From NCBI GenBank assembly GCA_964527215.1, contig CAZGNZ010000009.1, positions 1 through 64,000 on the forward strand: 64,000 bases of DNA, read 5' to 3'. The translations under genes and the position numbers were made by a program. Each line of letters starts with the position of its first letter. Position 1 is the first letter of the stretch. The notes under the pieces were generated by a model. That model was not told where the DNA came from and did not search any database. It was given only the letters and a program-made list of their open reading frames with translations. Of this stretch, positions 35,353 to 44,779 are shown piece by piece. The DNA is from CAZGNZ01 sp964527215 (GTDB lineage Bacteria > Fidelibacterota > Marinisomatia > SCGC-AAA003-L08 > JACNLC01).

Positions 35353-36291
35353 TCAGAATTGGGCAAGAAGCAGCTGGGAGAGCTGATAAGGTGAGGTTCG
35401 AATGTTCCAATGTTTGCTTAACTCATCCTGAAGCTGCTGTTTTTTTGATTCGTTCCAGAACTGGTCTGTCAGTTCATCCTGAACCAGTTCACGTACCTGA
35501 CTGATATATCGTTCCCTGAGTTTGCGTTCCCACCTGCCAGTGGTTTCCAGATGCGTGCGATGGTGCTCGATAATTTCTCCCAGACGGTCAATACCGCTGC
35601 CGGTGGACGCAATGGTACTGGTGACCTGCGGACTCCAGGTATCATTCCCGCCCTCTCGAACTGCCAGCAGATGCTGAAGAGTAACCAGCAGCTTGTTGGC
35701 TCCTTCCCGGTCTGATTTATTGACAACGAATATATCGCCGATTTCCATAAGACCGGCTTTCATCATTTGAATTTCATCGCCCGATTCCGGAACCAGGACG
35801 ACAATCACCGAATCCGCGGCCTGCACCACATCCAGTTCCACCTGTCCGACACCCACCGTTTCCAGAAGGATAACATCATAACCGGCGGCATCGAAAATAT
35901 CACCGGCTTCCTGTGTTTTCCGGGACAGTCCCCCATGTCCGCCTCGACTTGCCATACTTCGAATAAACACCCCGTCGTCACCTGAATGGGCAGACATGCG
36001 GATGCGGTCACCCAGCAGTGCTCCGCCGGTAAAGGGACTTGTGGGATCCACTCCAATCACCGCCACTTTCAGTCCGGTGTTCCGGTAAAGCTGTATCAGT
36101 TTGTCGGTAAGGGAACTTTTGCCGGCACCCGGCGGACCGGTGATGCCAATCCGGTAGGCACGTCCGGTTCTGTTAAACAGGGCTGAAAGCAGATCGCGGT
36201 CACCATCCAGTCCGTTTTCCACAATCGTGATTGCCCTTGACACGGCTATTCGGTCGGTTTTTTCTATCCTGGGAATAAGATCAGCATACAT
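35353..36291 (-). CDS. meaB: methylmalonyl-CoA mutase-associated GTPase MeaB
   Basis: G3E-type GTPase chaperone that protects and reloads the B12-dependent methylmalonyl-CoA mutase. P-loop GITGPPGAGKSSLTDKLI, the base-recognition motif VVNKSDREGANK, and the family block GVDPTSPFTGGALLGDRIRM are present, followed by a C-terminal dimerisation arm. Older databases call this family ArgK/LAO ATPase. It leads meaB-tatC-polyprenyl synthase and faces the pilus cluster across a 446-base gap. With mce it supports a propionate/methylmalonyl pathway. Confidence 0.94.
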   Translation of the reverse strand: MYADLIPRIEKTDRIAVSRAITIVENGLDGDRDLLSALFNRTGRAYRIGITGPPGAGKSSLTDKLIQLYRNTGLKVAVIGVDPTSPFTGGALLGDRIRMSAHSGDDGVFIRSMASRGGHGGLSRKTQEAGDIFDAAGYDVILLETVGVGQVELDVVQAADSVIVVLVPESGDEIQMMKAGLMEIGDIFVVNKSDREGANKLLVTLQHLLAVREGGNDTWSPQVTSTIASTGSGIDRLGEIIEHHRTHLETTGRWERKLRERYISQVRELVQDELTDQFWNESKKQQLQDELSKHWNIRTSPYQLSQLLLAQF

Positions 36292-36737
36292 AGGCCGAAT
36301 TTTAAGGAAGATTGCTGGTGTGAACGAAGCAGAAATCCGGACAAATAAGAGGACGATGCGGCTTCGGGAGCAGCAGGTTTCAGCCCGATGTGCAGGTTTT
36401 TAAGCAAACAGCCGGGCCGCTTGTCTGCACCCCCTGAAGGAATAAATTTCAATTCATTCGTTAATGATATATTGTCAATTATTTAAAACTTAAAAAACAC
36501 GGAGAATATTGGAATTCTTTTGTAAATTGTGTATTGGTACAATATCTTAAAAGTGTGAATAATTATGGTATCGGGGAACGGGTGATTTGCATGACGAAAT
36601 TGTACTTTTCTCATATTATTAATAAAATATTACTTACATGTGTTATTTATTTTCGGACATTTGAATAAATGCAGTGCGTCCGAATTGCGGAAGATTGTTT
36701 CCATTGACGTCAGAGACTGAATATTGAGAGGTTTGAA
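36292..36737. other. divergent intergenic region between meaB and the pilus cluster
   Basis: A 446-base AT-rich gap that must contain promoters for both directions. A perfect TTGACA lies on the minus strand at 36478-36473, with only a poor -10 sixteen bases on (TGAATT, 36456-36451), as a weak candidate for meaB. The plus-strand promoter is listed separately. No open frame or RNA gene is recognisable. Confidence 0.5.
36600..36628 (+). promoter_or_regulatory. sigma70-type promoter for the type IV pilus cluster
   Basis: TTGTAC (36600-36605), exactly 17 bases, TAAAAT (36623-36628). The expected start of transcription is near 36635, about 100 bases before the first gene. It is the best plus-strand promoter match in this gap. 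Confidence 0.5.
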
Positions 36738-37559
36738 TTGAGATCAGTATCGCGTTCGGAAAATGTTGGATATTACGAGCTGCTTGGTTTGACGGCAGAG
36801 CCTTTCTCAATGGCTCCGGATCCGGAATTTTTTTACAAATCAGAGATTCACGAGGACTGTCTGAACCGGCTGGAAATGAGCCTGCGCATGAACAGAGGGC
36901 TGCACGTGGTTCTGGGAGATATCGGAACTGGAAAAACCACCATTTCCCGGCTGCTCCTGCTGCGGTTTGAAGAGTATTCCGACCGATATGATTTTTATCT
37001 GGTCCTGAATCCCACCTGGAAGGACGGATTCGAGTTTCTGCTGTTTCTTAAAAAATTGTTCCGAATCAAGAACCGTCCCGGTGTCCGGACTGATACAATG
37101 AATCAGCTGGAACATTTTCTTCTGGACACCACCCTGAATTCAGACAAAAAAATCGTTCTGCTGATTGATGAAGCCCAGAAAATGGGTTCGGAACAAATTG
37201 AAGTTCTTCGAACGCTCCTCAATTTTGAAACCAACGAAACCAAACTTATCCAGATTGTAATATTCGGGCAGACTGAATTCCAGGAACTGCTGGACAAGCA
37301 TGCAAATTTCAGGGACCGGATTTCATTCGGTTATATTGTTCAGCCCCTCAGCCTGGAAGATACGGGTGCGTTTATTGATCACCGGCTGCATATTGCCGGT
37401 CTTCCAGAAGATGAAGAACTGTTTACAAAAGGTGCCAAAGAAATGGTTTTTGATCAGACAAAGGGCTATCCCCGAAAAATCGTTGTTATGTGTCATCATC
37501 TGATTGTGGATATGCTGCTGGCAGGCAAGAGTAAAATCGACAGCGAACTGGTATTCTAA
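36738..37559 (+). CDS. ExeA/MshM-like AAA+ ATPase
   Basis: AAA+ ATPase of the ExeA/GspA family, which in other bacteria helps insert the secretin through peptidoglycan. It begins YYELLGLTAEPFSMAPDPEF, the typical opening. Walker A is GDIGTGKTTISR, Walker B is IVLLIDEAQKM, and sensor/arginine-finger regions follow (GQTEFQELLDKHANFRDR). It has 273 residues with no C-terminal membrane helix or peptidoglycan-binding domain, unlike ExeA itself, so it is closer to MshM. TTG start with GAGAGG upstream. First gene of the cluster. Confidence 0.85.
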   Translation: MRSVSRSENVGYYELLGLTAEPFSMAPDPEFFYKSEIHEDCLNRLEMSLRMNRGLHVVLGDIGTGKTTISRLLLLRFEEYSDRYDFYLVLNPTWKDGFEFLLFLKKLFRIKNRPGVRTDTMNQLEHFLLDTTLNSDKKIVLLIDEAQKMGSEQIEVLRTLLNFETNETKLIQIVIFGQTEFQELLDKHANFRDRISFGYIVQPLSLEDTGAFIDHRLHIAGLPEDEELFTKGAKEMVFDQTKGYPRKIVVMCHHLIVDMLLAGKSKIDSELVF

Positions 37560-37584
37560 CGAATTCAGGACAACAATCCTTTCA

Positions 37585-40500
37585 ATGTCTAAGGAAAAAC
37601 CCAAAAAACAGAGCGAAATTGCCACCAACCGTCTGCTGGATCTGCTGAGGGCGAAAGACACGGTCCGCTCCACCAGAGATTCGGAAACGGCACCGGATTC
37701 CAAACCGAAACCGGAAACTCCTGCCGATGCAAAATCCCCAAAGGAAAAAGAGGAAGCGGCCCATTCTCTAATCAATGCCCTGCTGGAAGAGGATGAGCCC
37801 ATCAGAGACCTCCCTGAATCAGAACCCGATAAAATCGACCGGGAATCTGAACAGGAGCAGGCTGCCGCGGAGACCGTCAAATCCACTCAGGACCTGTTAA
37901 AAAGCACCCTCCAGCCCGCATCTGCTCCCGATTTGGAAAAGGACAGTTCTGAAAATGATCAAAGTGATGAAGACATTCGACTTACCCCAAAACAGCGGCC
38001 CAAAGAAGTCGAAGTCATCAAGCCGCCCGAGGAACTGACAGAAGAAGACCGTCGTCAACGACTTGATGATCTGCGGAACAGCTGGAAAAAAATCAAAGAT
38101 GTCAAACCGACCACTGAAGGTCCAAAAAGGGACGATTTCAAAACGCCGGATGATGTTGACGGAGCTGCAAAATCGGACGACAGTGATTCACGGCCGAAGC
38201 CGACATTCAAATCGCCCGAACCGCAGCCACCCAAACCGCTGCTGTCGGATGATTCCAAGGTGTCTGAGAAACCCCATCAAGCGGCTGAAAAAGACACTGC
38301 TGAATCCGACTCTCCAACGGCAGTCGGGAAATCCCGTTCGGCCATACCGGATCTTCTGCAAAAGGTTCAGTCTATCAGCGATGAGGGAGAAAAACCCAAA
38401 ATACCCTCCACCGGACCTGAAGGCCTTCAAGGACGCCCCCGTGCAGAAAAGGGACGGCCGCCTGCCGACCTTCGCGGATCATTTCTGAAGCCGGTAAAGG
38501 AGGAGCCTGAAAAAGCACCGATATCCGATTTAAAAGACCCCTCGCCCCCCGCACAGACCGCTGAAACCGCGGTGCCGCCCAAGCAGGCTGAGTCAATGGA
38601 GACGGAACCACCTTCAAAGAAACCGTCTGTCCCGAAACCGGCTGAAAAAAGTCCTGAACCGGACACGGAAGCGGTCAAACCGGATGCGGATACTGCCGGT
38701 AAACCAAAAACAGAAAAGAAAACCGGGAAACCGCCTGCACAAGAGGATGCAGGGAAACCACACCGGAAGTCAGTCTCGGAACCGGATTCTGCAGATTCAG
38801 AAAAGAAAAAACCAGAAAAGCCGAAACCAAAAAAGGGTAAAAAGAAAAGCAAAAAAAAGACAGAGGAAGAACCTGAATCCGCCGGTGCTGCCGCTGCTAC
38901 GGAACTGGCGAAAAAACTTAAAATCACCAAGAAAGAGGATTCCGACCAACCCAAGGAAACATCGGTTTTTGACCAGCAGGGAGCTGATGAAGAGGAAATG
39001 GAACCGGATGAACTGGATATTTCCTATCTGACGGATACCACTGATGAAGTAAAAGCCAAATCAAAGTCCGATGCGCTGAGACCGCTGATCAGCCAGCTGA
39101 GTGAGTCCAGACGTAAAATCACATTTTTTGCAGATGAAGAAATGCTGTCGGTGATGCAGATAAGGAACGGCAAAGAAGGATCCGAGGTTGAGCATCATGC
39201 GCTGTACACCCTGCCGTTTGTGAAGGAAGACGGTGAAGAGATTCACAACATTCAGGATCTTCTGAACCATGTTGTCAATGATTTGCTTGAGGACAAAGAC
39301 AAAAAAAACATATATGCTGCGATCGCGGCCAACATCATCCAGTCAAAAACACACTCCTTTCAAACTCCAAAGCTGAATAAAAAAGAACTTCAGGATCTGA
39401 TCACCTGGCATGCCAAGAAAAACCTGCCGTTTAATCCGGAAACATCGGTATCCAATTTTGAAATTTATCAGACCAAAAGTGAAGAGAAGCAGGAAATTCT
39501 GATGGGGATCGGGGACGGCGTGGCCATTGAACGAACCAATGCGCTTTTTATTTCCAACGCCATGCGTCTCAGACTTTTCAGCACCACTCCCATCCTGCTG
39601 TGGAAGCTGTTTGTTAAAAACTATCCGGAATGCAAAAACGGCTGCTATGTGCTGATTCATATCGGTGAAATCAAAACACTGGTGGTGGTGGTCAGACACC
39701 ATCGTTTTTTATTTTCAAGAGAAATCGCAATTGGAACACAGGATCTGTACAAAGCCGTCATGCAGCGGGTTATAGTGGACGGTGAACCGATCACTATTGA
39801 TCTGCCCATGGCCAAGGACATCCTTTCAAAATACGGATTTCCCCAAACCCGCTCCGGGCTGACAAAAGGAACCCGAATTGACCTGTACAAGATTTCCATT
39901 TTTCTTCGGCCTGTGGTGGAACGCATTACGGGTGAACTCAATCGCTCACTGAACTATTTCAAGAAGCAGGCTTCTGATCTGGAATGGGAGGAAATCCTTT
40001 TCTCCGGTCAGGGTGCCACCTTTCCCCATCTGTTAAAAGTCATCGAAGACAATATGCAGCTGAGAGTCGGACTGCTGAATCCGGTCCGGACAGAAACCTG
40101 CATTGACGCTGAGACAAAGGAAACGTTTCCCAGAAAGCAGCTGCCATGGTATACTATCAATTTTGCGCTCGCAAATGACGATGCCGAGGATTTGAATGTA
40201 TTGCCTGCCCAGAATATCAAAAACTTCAAATTCATCCTGTACAGCAAACTGGCAGCGATTGTGACCGCCCTGCTGATTCCGCTGTTCCTGTTTTCAGGGT
40301 TTCTGTCCACAGCGAACAAGCGGGCTTTGGAGACCCGGGTGCTTGAAAAGAAAAATGAGTGGAATAATCTTTCTGAGGACACCAAACTTTTCAGCCAGCT
40401 TTATAACGATGTGATTATTCTGGACAATTTTGAAAAATTTCTGGAAGATGACCGGACCAACACCATCAACTCACTGTCTCTTCTGAAACTGATTTCATCG

Positions 40501-40830
40501 GTAATTCCGGATGACATCAAACTGACGGGAATACAATTTAAACGGGACCGAACGCCGCTGACAAAGTCTTCTGATGAAGGCAATGATGAATCGGGTATTG
40601 ATGAAGCGATACTTATTCGCGGCAACGATCTTGTTGAGCTGTCCGGCTTTATTAAAACCGAGCCATCCGTGGCAGATATTTACCTGACAAATTTCATCAT
40701 TGAACTGGAGAGTCTTCTGGACAGCAGAAACCGCAGGGTTTTCAGCAGTGTGAATGTCAGCGCAAAAGATTTTGCCCGAACTGAAGACGGCCGACTGCTG
40801 TTTCAGGTGGACCTGAGGTACAACTCATGA
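37585..40830 (+). CDS. PilM-PilN fusion with long disordered N-terminus
   Basis: A 1081-residue inner-membrane platform protein. Residues 1 to about 475 are low-complexity Pro/Lys/Glu/Asp/Ser-rich sequence, certainly disordered. From about 480 to 870 is a PilM-like actin-fold domain (ITFFADEEMLSVMQI, NGCYVLIHIGEIKTLVVVV, ELNRSLNYF, ILFSGQGATFPHLL). A single membrane helix (LAAIVTALLIPLFLFSGFL, about 885-908) and a coiled-coil plus ferredoxin-like PilN region complete it. PilM and PilN are normally separate. ATG 37585 (MSKEKPKK) is chosen over an upstream TTG frame because the upstream codons overlap the previous gene. PilO follows with a four-base overlap. Confidence 0.8.
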   Translation: MSKEKPKKQSEIATNRLLDLLRAKDTVRSTRDSETAPDSKPKPETPADAKSPKEKEEAAHSLINALLEEDEPIRDLPESEPDKIDRESEQEQAAAETVKSTQDLLKSTLQPASAPDLEKDSSENDQSDEDIRLTPKQRPKEVEVIKPPEELTEEDRRQRLDDLRNSWKKIKDVKPTTEGPKRDDFKTPDDVDGAAKSDDSDSRPKPTFKSPEPQPPKPLLSDDSKVSEKPHQAAEKDTAESDSPTAVGKSRSAIPDLLQKVQSISDEGEKPKIPSTGPEGLQGRPRAEKGRPPADLRGSFLKPVKEEPEKAPISDLKDPSPPAQTAETAVPPKQAESMETEPPSKKPSVPKPAEKSPEPDTEAVKPDADTAGKPKTEKKTGKPPAQEDAGKPHRKSVSEPDSADSEKKKPEKPKPKKGKKKSKKKTEEEPESAGAAAATELAKKLKITKKEDSDQPKETSVFDQQGADEEEMEPDELDISYLTDTTDEVKAKSKSDALRPLISQLSESRRKITFFADEEMLSVMQIRNGKEGSEVEHHALYTLPFVKEDGEEIHNIQDLLNHVVNDLLEDKDKKNIYAAIAANIIQSKTHSFQTPKLNKKELQDLITWHAKKNLPFNPETSVSNFEIYQTKSEEKQEILMGIGDGVAIERTNALFISNAMRLRLFSTTPILLWKLFVKNYPECKNGCYVLIHIGEIKTLVVVVRHHRFLFSREIAIGTQDLYKAVMQRVIVDGEPITIDLPMAKDILSKYGFPQTRSGLTKGTRIDLYKISIFLRPVVERITGELNRSLNYFKKQASDLEWEEILFSGQGATFPHLLKVIEDNMQLRVGLLNPVRTETCIDAETKETFPRKQLPWYTINFALANDDAEDLNVLPAQNIKNFKFILYSKLAAIVTALLIPLFLFSGFLSTANKRALETRVLEKKNEWNNLSEDTKLFSQLYNDVIILDNFEKFLEDDRTNTINSLSLLKLISSVIPDDIKLTGIQFKRDRTPLTKSSDEGNDESGIDEAILIRGNDLVELSGFIKTEPSVADIYLTNFIIELESLLDSRNRRVFSSVNVSAKDFARTEDGRLLFQVDLRYNS

Positions 40831-41399
40831 GAAACCATACCACCATTTTCGTTGCAATTATCGGCGGCCTGGCAGCGGTGTTTGTTGGGTGGATTTTTAT
40901 TGTGTTTGTGGCCAACGGTTCGGAAATCAGGCAGTTGAAAAAGGAATATTACGAAATAGAGCAGAGATTTCGCGATATCAATGTTCTTGAACAGAATTAC
41001 GAAAATATCGAAGAACGCTACCAGAATACGATCAGCCATTTCGATTCCCTTCAGAGCAGTATCCCGAAGCGGGGACGATATACAGCCATTTTTGAAGAAA
41101 TCAGTGAACTGAGCACTCGACAGAATGTGCAGATTCTTTCTCTTAGTCCGCGGATGGAAGATTCATTCCCGTCTCTTAAAACAAAAATGAAAACCATTCG
41201 TAAACATATTGCACGGTACCCTGTGGAGTTCAATGTCCGGGGAGATTTCCTGACAATATGCGCAGTACTTGAAGAGCTGCTGAACCTATCAACAACCATT
41301 AACCTGGGATCGGTCAACTTCGAATCCGAACTGGAGGTCGGCGGTCTTATTGAAGCCAGGATTGTACTTTACACATACACTTATCATGAAAATCTGTAA
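40827..41399 (+). CDS. pilO: PilO-like pilus assembly protein
   Basis: A 190-residue bitopic membrane protein. Short cytoplasmic N-terminus, one membrane helix (TIFVAIIGGLAAVFVGWIF), a coiled coil (about residues 30-75) and a periplasmic ferredoxin-like domain with YPVEFNVRGDFLTICAVLEE, the PilO hallmark. It overlaps the PilM-PilN gene by ATGA. PilN and PilO form the periplasmic alignment complex that links the motor platform to the secretin. Confidence 0.8.
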   Translation: MRNHTTIFVAIIGGLAAVFVGWIFIVFVANGSEIRQLKKEYYEIEQRFRDINVLEQNYENIEERYQNTISHFDSLQSSIPKRGRYTAIFEEISELSTRQNVQILSLSPRMEDSFPSLKTKMKTIRKHIARYPVEFNVRGDFLTICAVLEELLNLSTTINLGSVNFESELEVGGLIEARIVLYTYTYHENL

Positions 41400-41408
41400 A
41401 GAGGTCTT

Positions 41409-41927
41409 TTGCAGATAAATCGCAGACAGATTATAATGATTGCCATTCTGGCAGTCGTTGCCATATACTTTGTGATTGACAGCGGTTTCTTTTCTTCGGG
41501 AGATGCTGCAGCTGATATTGAAGAACTGGCTGATGCGGCAATGTCAAAAAATGATCTGGATCTTGAATATCTCTTGACTTATCATGATGCAAAACCGCTC
41601 AACATGTTCGGGTTGAACTACTCCTGGGAAAAGGATCCATTTTATTATGTCCCCAAAGGCGGTGAAGCGGGCATTGAAGAAAAAGATATCTGGGAAAAAG
41701 ACAGTGACCGCTATCCGGCACTGATTCTGACCGGGATTTCTCAAAACGGAAACACCGGATATGCCATGATCAGCACCCGGGTTTCCAGAGGAGATGATAC
41801 CACCTATGTCGCCAGTATTGTAAAAGAAGGTGAAATGGTGGGAGGATTTAAAGTTGACAAGATTGCATTTGATTATGTAATACTCAGACAGGGAACCACA
41901 ACCGGACGATTAAAACTGAATCCATGA
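41409..41927 (+). CDS. PilP/GspC-like alignment protein
   Basis: A 172-residue protein with one N-terminal membrane helix (IIMIAILAVVAIYFVIDSG) and a C-terminal HR-like beta domain: ALILTGISQNGNTGYAMIST, then KEGEMVGGFKVDKIAFDYVI. The DPF motif (WEKDPFYYV) is typical of PilP/GspC. PilP is usually a lipoprotein; this one has a membrane helix and no lipobox, as GspC does. TTG start, AGAGG just upstream. It should contact the secretin N0 domain, and the secretin gene overlaps it by four bases. Confidence 0.7.
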   Translation: MQINRRQIIMIAILAVVAIYFVIDSGFFSSGDAAADIEELADAAMSKNDLDLEYLLTYHDAKPLNMFGLNYSWEKDPFYYVPKGGEAGIEEKDIWEKDSDRYPALILTGISQNGNTGYAMISTRVSRGDDTTYVASIVKEGEMVGGFKVDKIAFDYVILRQGTTTGRLKLNP

Positions 41928-43702
41928 AAAAAAATCTATATCTTTTCAGCTGGCTGCTTGCAGCTGCAATAATATTCAGTCAGGAAGATGTCGAGTACCT
42001 TTACACCATCGAAACTGCGGACACGGTGGGAGTAAAAATCACACTTTCCGATGCCATCAGCTATACCCATGAAGTTTCCCATACGCCGCCCCAGCTGAAA
42101 TTGTTTTTCCCGGGCGCCAGTTTTCCCTTTCAGCGATTCACCGAGCAGGTGAGTGTTCCGCCGCTGTATCATGTATCGGTTCGGGAACGGAATTTCGGCT
42201 TATCAGATGGAATCACCGAAGTCATACTGGATTTTCACTATCTGCCGGAGTATGAAATTTATCTGGAATATCCTGAATACAAGTCGGAATACCTGAAACC
42301 GGAGCCCGGTCGCGAATATTCAGGAAGATTCAACGTGGTTGTATTCTGGGAACCTCAGCAGGAGGAAAAAACCGAATATGCCGACAACAGTACGATTGAA
42401 CAGTTTCAGCCGACAGTTTCCCTGAACTTCAGCAATGCCAATCTGCTGGATGTTCTGCGGCTGCTGGCAGAACAGAATCACCTGAACATCATAATTGGAA
42501 GCGATGTGATGGGTCTGGTCACGGTAACTTTGACCGATGTAAACCTCGGTACGGCATTGGATGCCATTTTGAAGGTGAACAAGCTGTCGTGGTTTCTTCA
42601 GGATGATGTGGTTATCATCAAGCCCAGAGAAGAAGAAATGGACGGTGAGTTAATCACCGAAGTATTCAAACTGGAGTATGTGGACGGCTCATCCATAAAA
42701 ACCGCACTGGAGGCCGTCATCAGCGATAAGGGTACCGTAGAATCCTTCTCACTTTCAGCCAGCGGCGGAGTTATGGGAATGGGAGGAATGGCCGGCGGAA
42801 CGGGCGGTCAGACCGGATTTGGCGGACAGGGATTCTCCGGCGCACTCAGTCAGGCAGGCGGCCTGACAGGCGGCGGAACTTCCGGGGGTGCCGGCGGCAT
42901 GATGGGAGGAAGCGGAGGCGACCATCTGCTTGTGGTGGAAACCTATTCCAATTTCCCGCGGATCAAGGCCATTATACGGGAAATGGACAAACCGGTTGAA
43001 CAGGTGAATATTGCGGTTAAATTCATTGAAACCAAGCTGACCCTGGAGGAACGGCTGGGCATCAATTGGAGTCTGAGGGCGGAAATGTCAGGCCCCAACG
43101 ATCCGTTTGACGCGACCGTGATTGATCTGGAGCAGCTGTCAAACCTTAAAATTGCCACACTGACGCTGCCGGTTTTCACCAGTATTCTGGAAATTCTTTC
43201 CACTGATAATGACACTCGGCTGATCCAGGAACCACAGGTGACAACCCGCAATAATACCAATGCGAATGTGACAGTCGGAACCACTTATCCAATCCTGATT
43301 CCGGAATCGGTGGATCAGGAGAGCGGCAACACCTTTTATTCATTTGAAGAACAGGAAATCAGCATCAATCTGAATGTCACGCCCCGAATCAACGAAGGTA
43401 CCTTTATCAGCATGATGCTGAGCGCACAGGTAGAAGCTCTGGTGGGTTTCTCCGGTCCCAATGCAGATCAGCCGATCGTCTCCAACCGCAACACGTCCAC
43501 CAATGTGACCGTTGAAGACGGTCAGACCCTGCTGATCGGCGGACTCATATTTGACCAGTTGATAGAAACCGAGACCGCAACACCGATTCTCAGTGATATT
43601 CCGCTCCTGAAAAAGGCATTTACATACAAGTCAACATCCACCGAGCAGCGGGAACTGCTTATTTTCATCACGCCCAGTATAGTGCGGCTGCGTCAAAATT
43701 AA
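41924..43702 (+). CDS. pilQ: type IV pilus secretin (PilQ/GspD family)
   Basis: Outer-membrane channel for the pilus. Signal peptide (MKKNLYLFSWLLAAAIIFS), a beta-domain that may be AMIN-like (about 30-130), an N0/STN domain (VSLNFSNANLLDVLRLLAEQ, about 163-245), an N1 domain interrupted by a Gly/Met-rich loop of ~50 residues (SGGVMGMGGMAGGTGGQTG and on, about 280-330), and the secretin core ending TPSIVRLRQN. The motif VTVEDGQTLLIGGL is diagnostic. No C-terminal pilotin-binding tail is seen. Part of the same overlapping gene string as PilM-PilN, PilO and PilP. Confidence 0.92.
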   Translation: MKKNLYLFSWLLAAAIIFSQEDVEYLYTIETADTVGVKITLSDAISYTHEVSHTPPQLKLFFPGASFPFQRFTEQVSVPPLYHVSVRERNFGLSDGITEVILDFHYLPEYEIYLEYPEYKSEYLKPEPGREYSGRFNVVVFWEPQQEEKTEYADNSTIEQFQPTVSLNFSNANLLDVLRLLAEQNHLNIIIGSDVMGLVTVTLTDVNLGTALDAILKVNKLSWFLQDDVVIIKPREEEMDGELITEVFKLEYVDGSSIKTALEAVISDKGTVESFSLSASGGVMGMGGMAGGTGGQTGFGGQGFSGALSQAGGLTGGGTSGGAGGMMGGSGGDHLLVVETYSNFPRIKAIIREMDKPVEQVNIAVKFIETKLTLEERLGINWSLRAEMSGPNDPFDATVIDLEQLSNLKIATLTLPVFTSILEILSTDNDTRLIQEPQVTTRNNTNANVTVGTTYPILIPESVDQESGNTFYSFEEQEISINLNVTPRINEGTFISMMLSAQVEALVGFSGPNADQPIVSNRNTSTNVTVEDGQTLLIGGLIFDQLIETETATPILSDIPLLKKAFTYKSTSTEQRELLIFITPSIVRLRQN

Positions 43703-43711
43703 GGAGATAGG

Positions 43712-44776
43712 ATGGAAATATATGAACTGTTGAATTTCATGCGTGAGCTGGGCGCATCTGATCTCCACTTAAGTCCCTACTCTCCGCCGGCAGTTCGAAT
43801 GGATGGTGAGATTCGCCGATCCAAACTGAGTCCGATGTCGCCGGAAGATGTGCATATGCTTGCCTATGACATAATGAATGATGAACATCGGAAGCGCTAT
43901 GAGGAAGAACTTGAAATCGATTTCTCCGTGGAATTCAGGGGAATTGGCCGGTTTCGTGTGAATGTCTTTCGGGGCTACCATGGCGACACCGTCGTAATGC
44001 GGGCCATTTCGGAACGGTCATTTACGTTTGATGAACTGGGGCTTCCGGAGGTGCTGAAGGATCTCGTGCTGCGTGAAAAAGGCCTTATCCTCGTCACCGG
44101 ACCCACCGGCAGCGGAAAAACAACGACACTCACCACTGTCATTGACCATATCAACCAGCACCAGAAAAAGCACGTCATCATCATTGAAGATCCGGTTGAA
44201 TTTGTTCACAAGAGCAAGAAAGCGCTTATAAATCACAGGGAAGTTGGCTCCAATACCCATTCCTTTAAAAAGGCACTGCGCAGCGCACTGCGTGAGGATC
44301 CGGATGTCATTGTGGTGGGAGAAATGCGGGACCTTGAAACAACGGCACTGGCCATCACTGCCGCAGAAACCGGTCATCTTGTTTTCGGCACACTCCATAC
44401 CGTCAGCGCAACGCAGACCATTGACCGAATCATAAACCAGTACCCCGCGGATACGCAGAATCAAATTCGTCTGAAGCTGAGCGAAGCCATTCTGGCAGTG
44501 GTTTCTCAAATCCTGTTAAAAAAGAAATCCGGCGGCGGACGGGTGGGTGCTTTTGAAGTCATGGTTGGAACCCCCGCCGTTTCCAATCTGATCAGGGAGC
44601 AAAAAACATTCCAGCTCCCCTCAATTCTGCAGACCAATACAAAGATTGGAATGCAGACCATGGATCAGCATTTGAACGATCTGGCGGACAGAGGATTGAT
44701 AGAACGTTCCGAAATTGTAAAAGCGGATCTGTCCGGCGAAGAATTTGTCAACAGCCTGAAAACCTCCTGGGATTAA
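43712..44776 (+). CDS. pilT: PilT-type retraction ATPase (first copy)
   Basis: Hexameric motor that depolymerises pili. The N-terminal PAS-like half (SDLHLSPYSPPAVRMDGEIR) is followed by Walker A GPTGSGKTTT, the Asp box IIIEDPVEFVH, Walker B VIVVGEMRDLET and the His box HLVFGTLHTVSA. The AIRNLIRE-like tail motif of PilT reads AVSNLIREQK. 354 residues. AAGGAG lies 6-10 bases before the ATG. A second, more divergent copy follows three bases downstream, as in pilT-pilU pairs. Confidence 0.93.
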   Translation: MEIYELLNFMRELGASDLHLSPYSPPAVRMDGEIRRSKLSPMSPEDVHMLAYDIMNDEHRKRYEEELEIDFSVEFRGIGRFRVNVFRGYHGDTVVMRAISERSFTFDELGLPEVLKDLVLREKGLILVTGPTGSGKTTTLTTVIDHINQHQKKHVIIIEDPVEFVHKSKKALINHREVGSNTHSFKKALRSALREDPDVIVVGEMRDLETTALAITAAETGHLVFGTLHTVSATQTIDRIINQYPADTQNQIRLKLSEAILAVVSQILLKKKSGGGRVGAFEVMVGTPAVSNLIREQKTFQLPSILQTNTKIGMQTMDQHLNDLADRGLIERSEIVKADLSGEEFVNSLKTSWD

Positions 44777-44779
44777 TTC

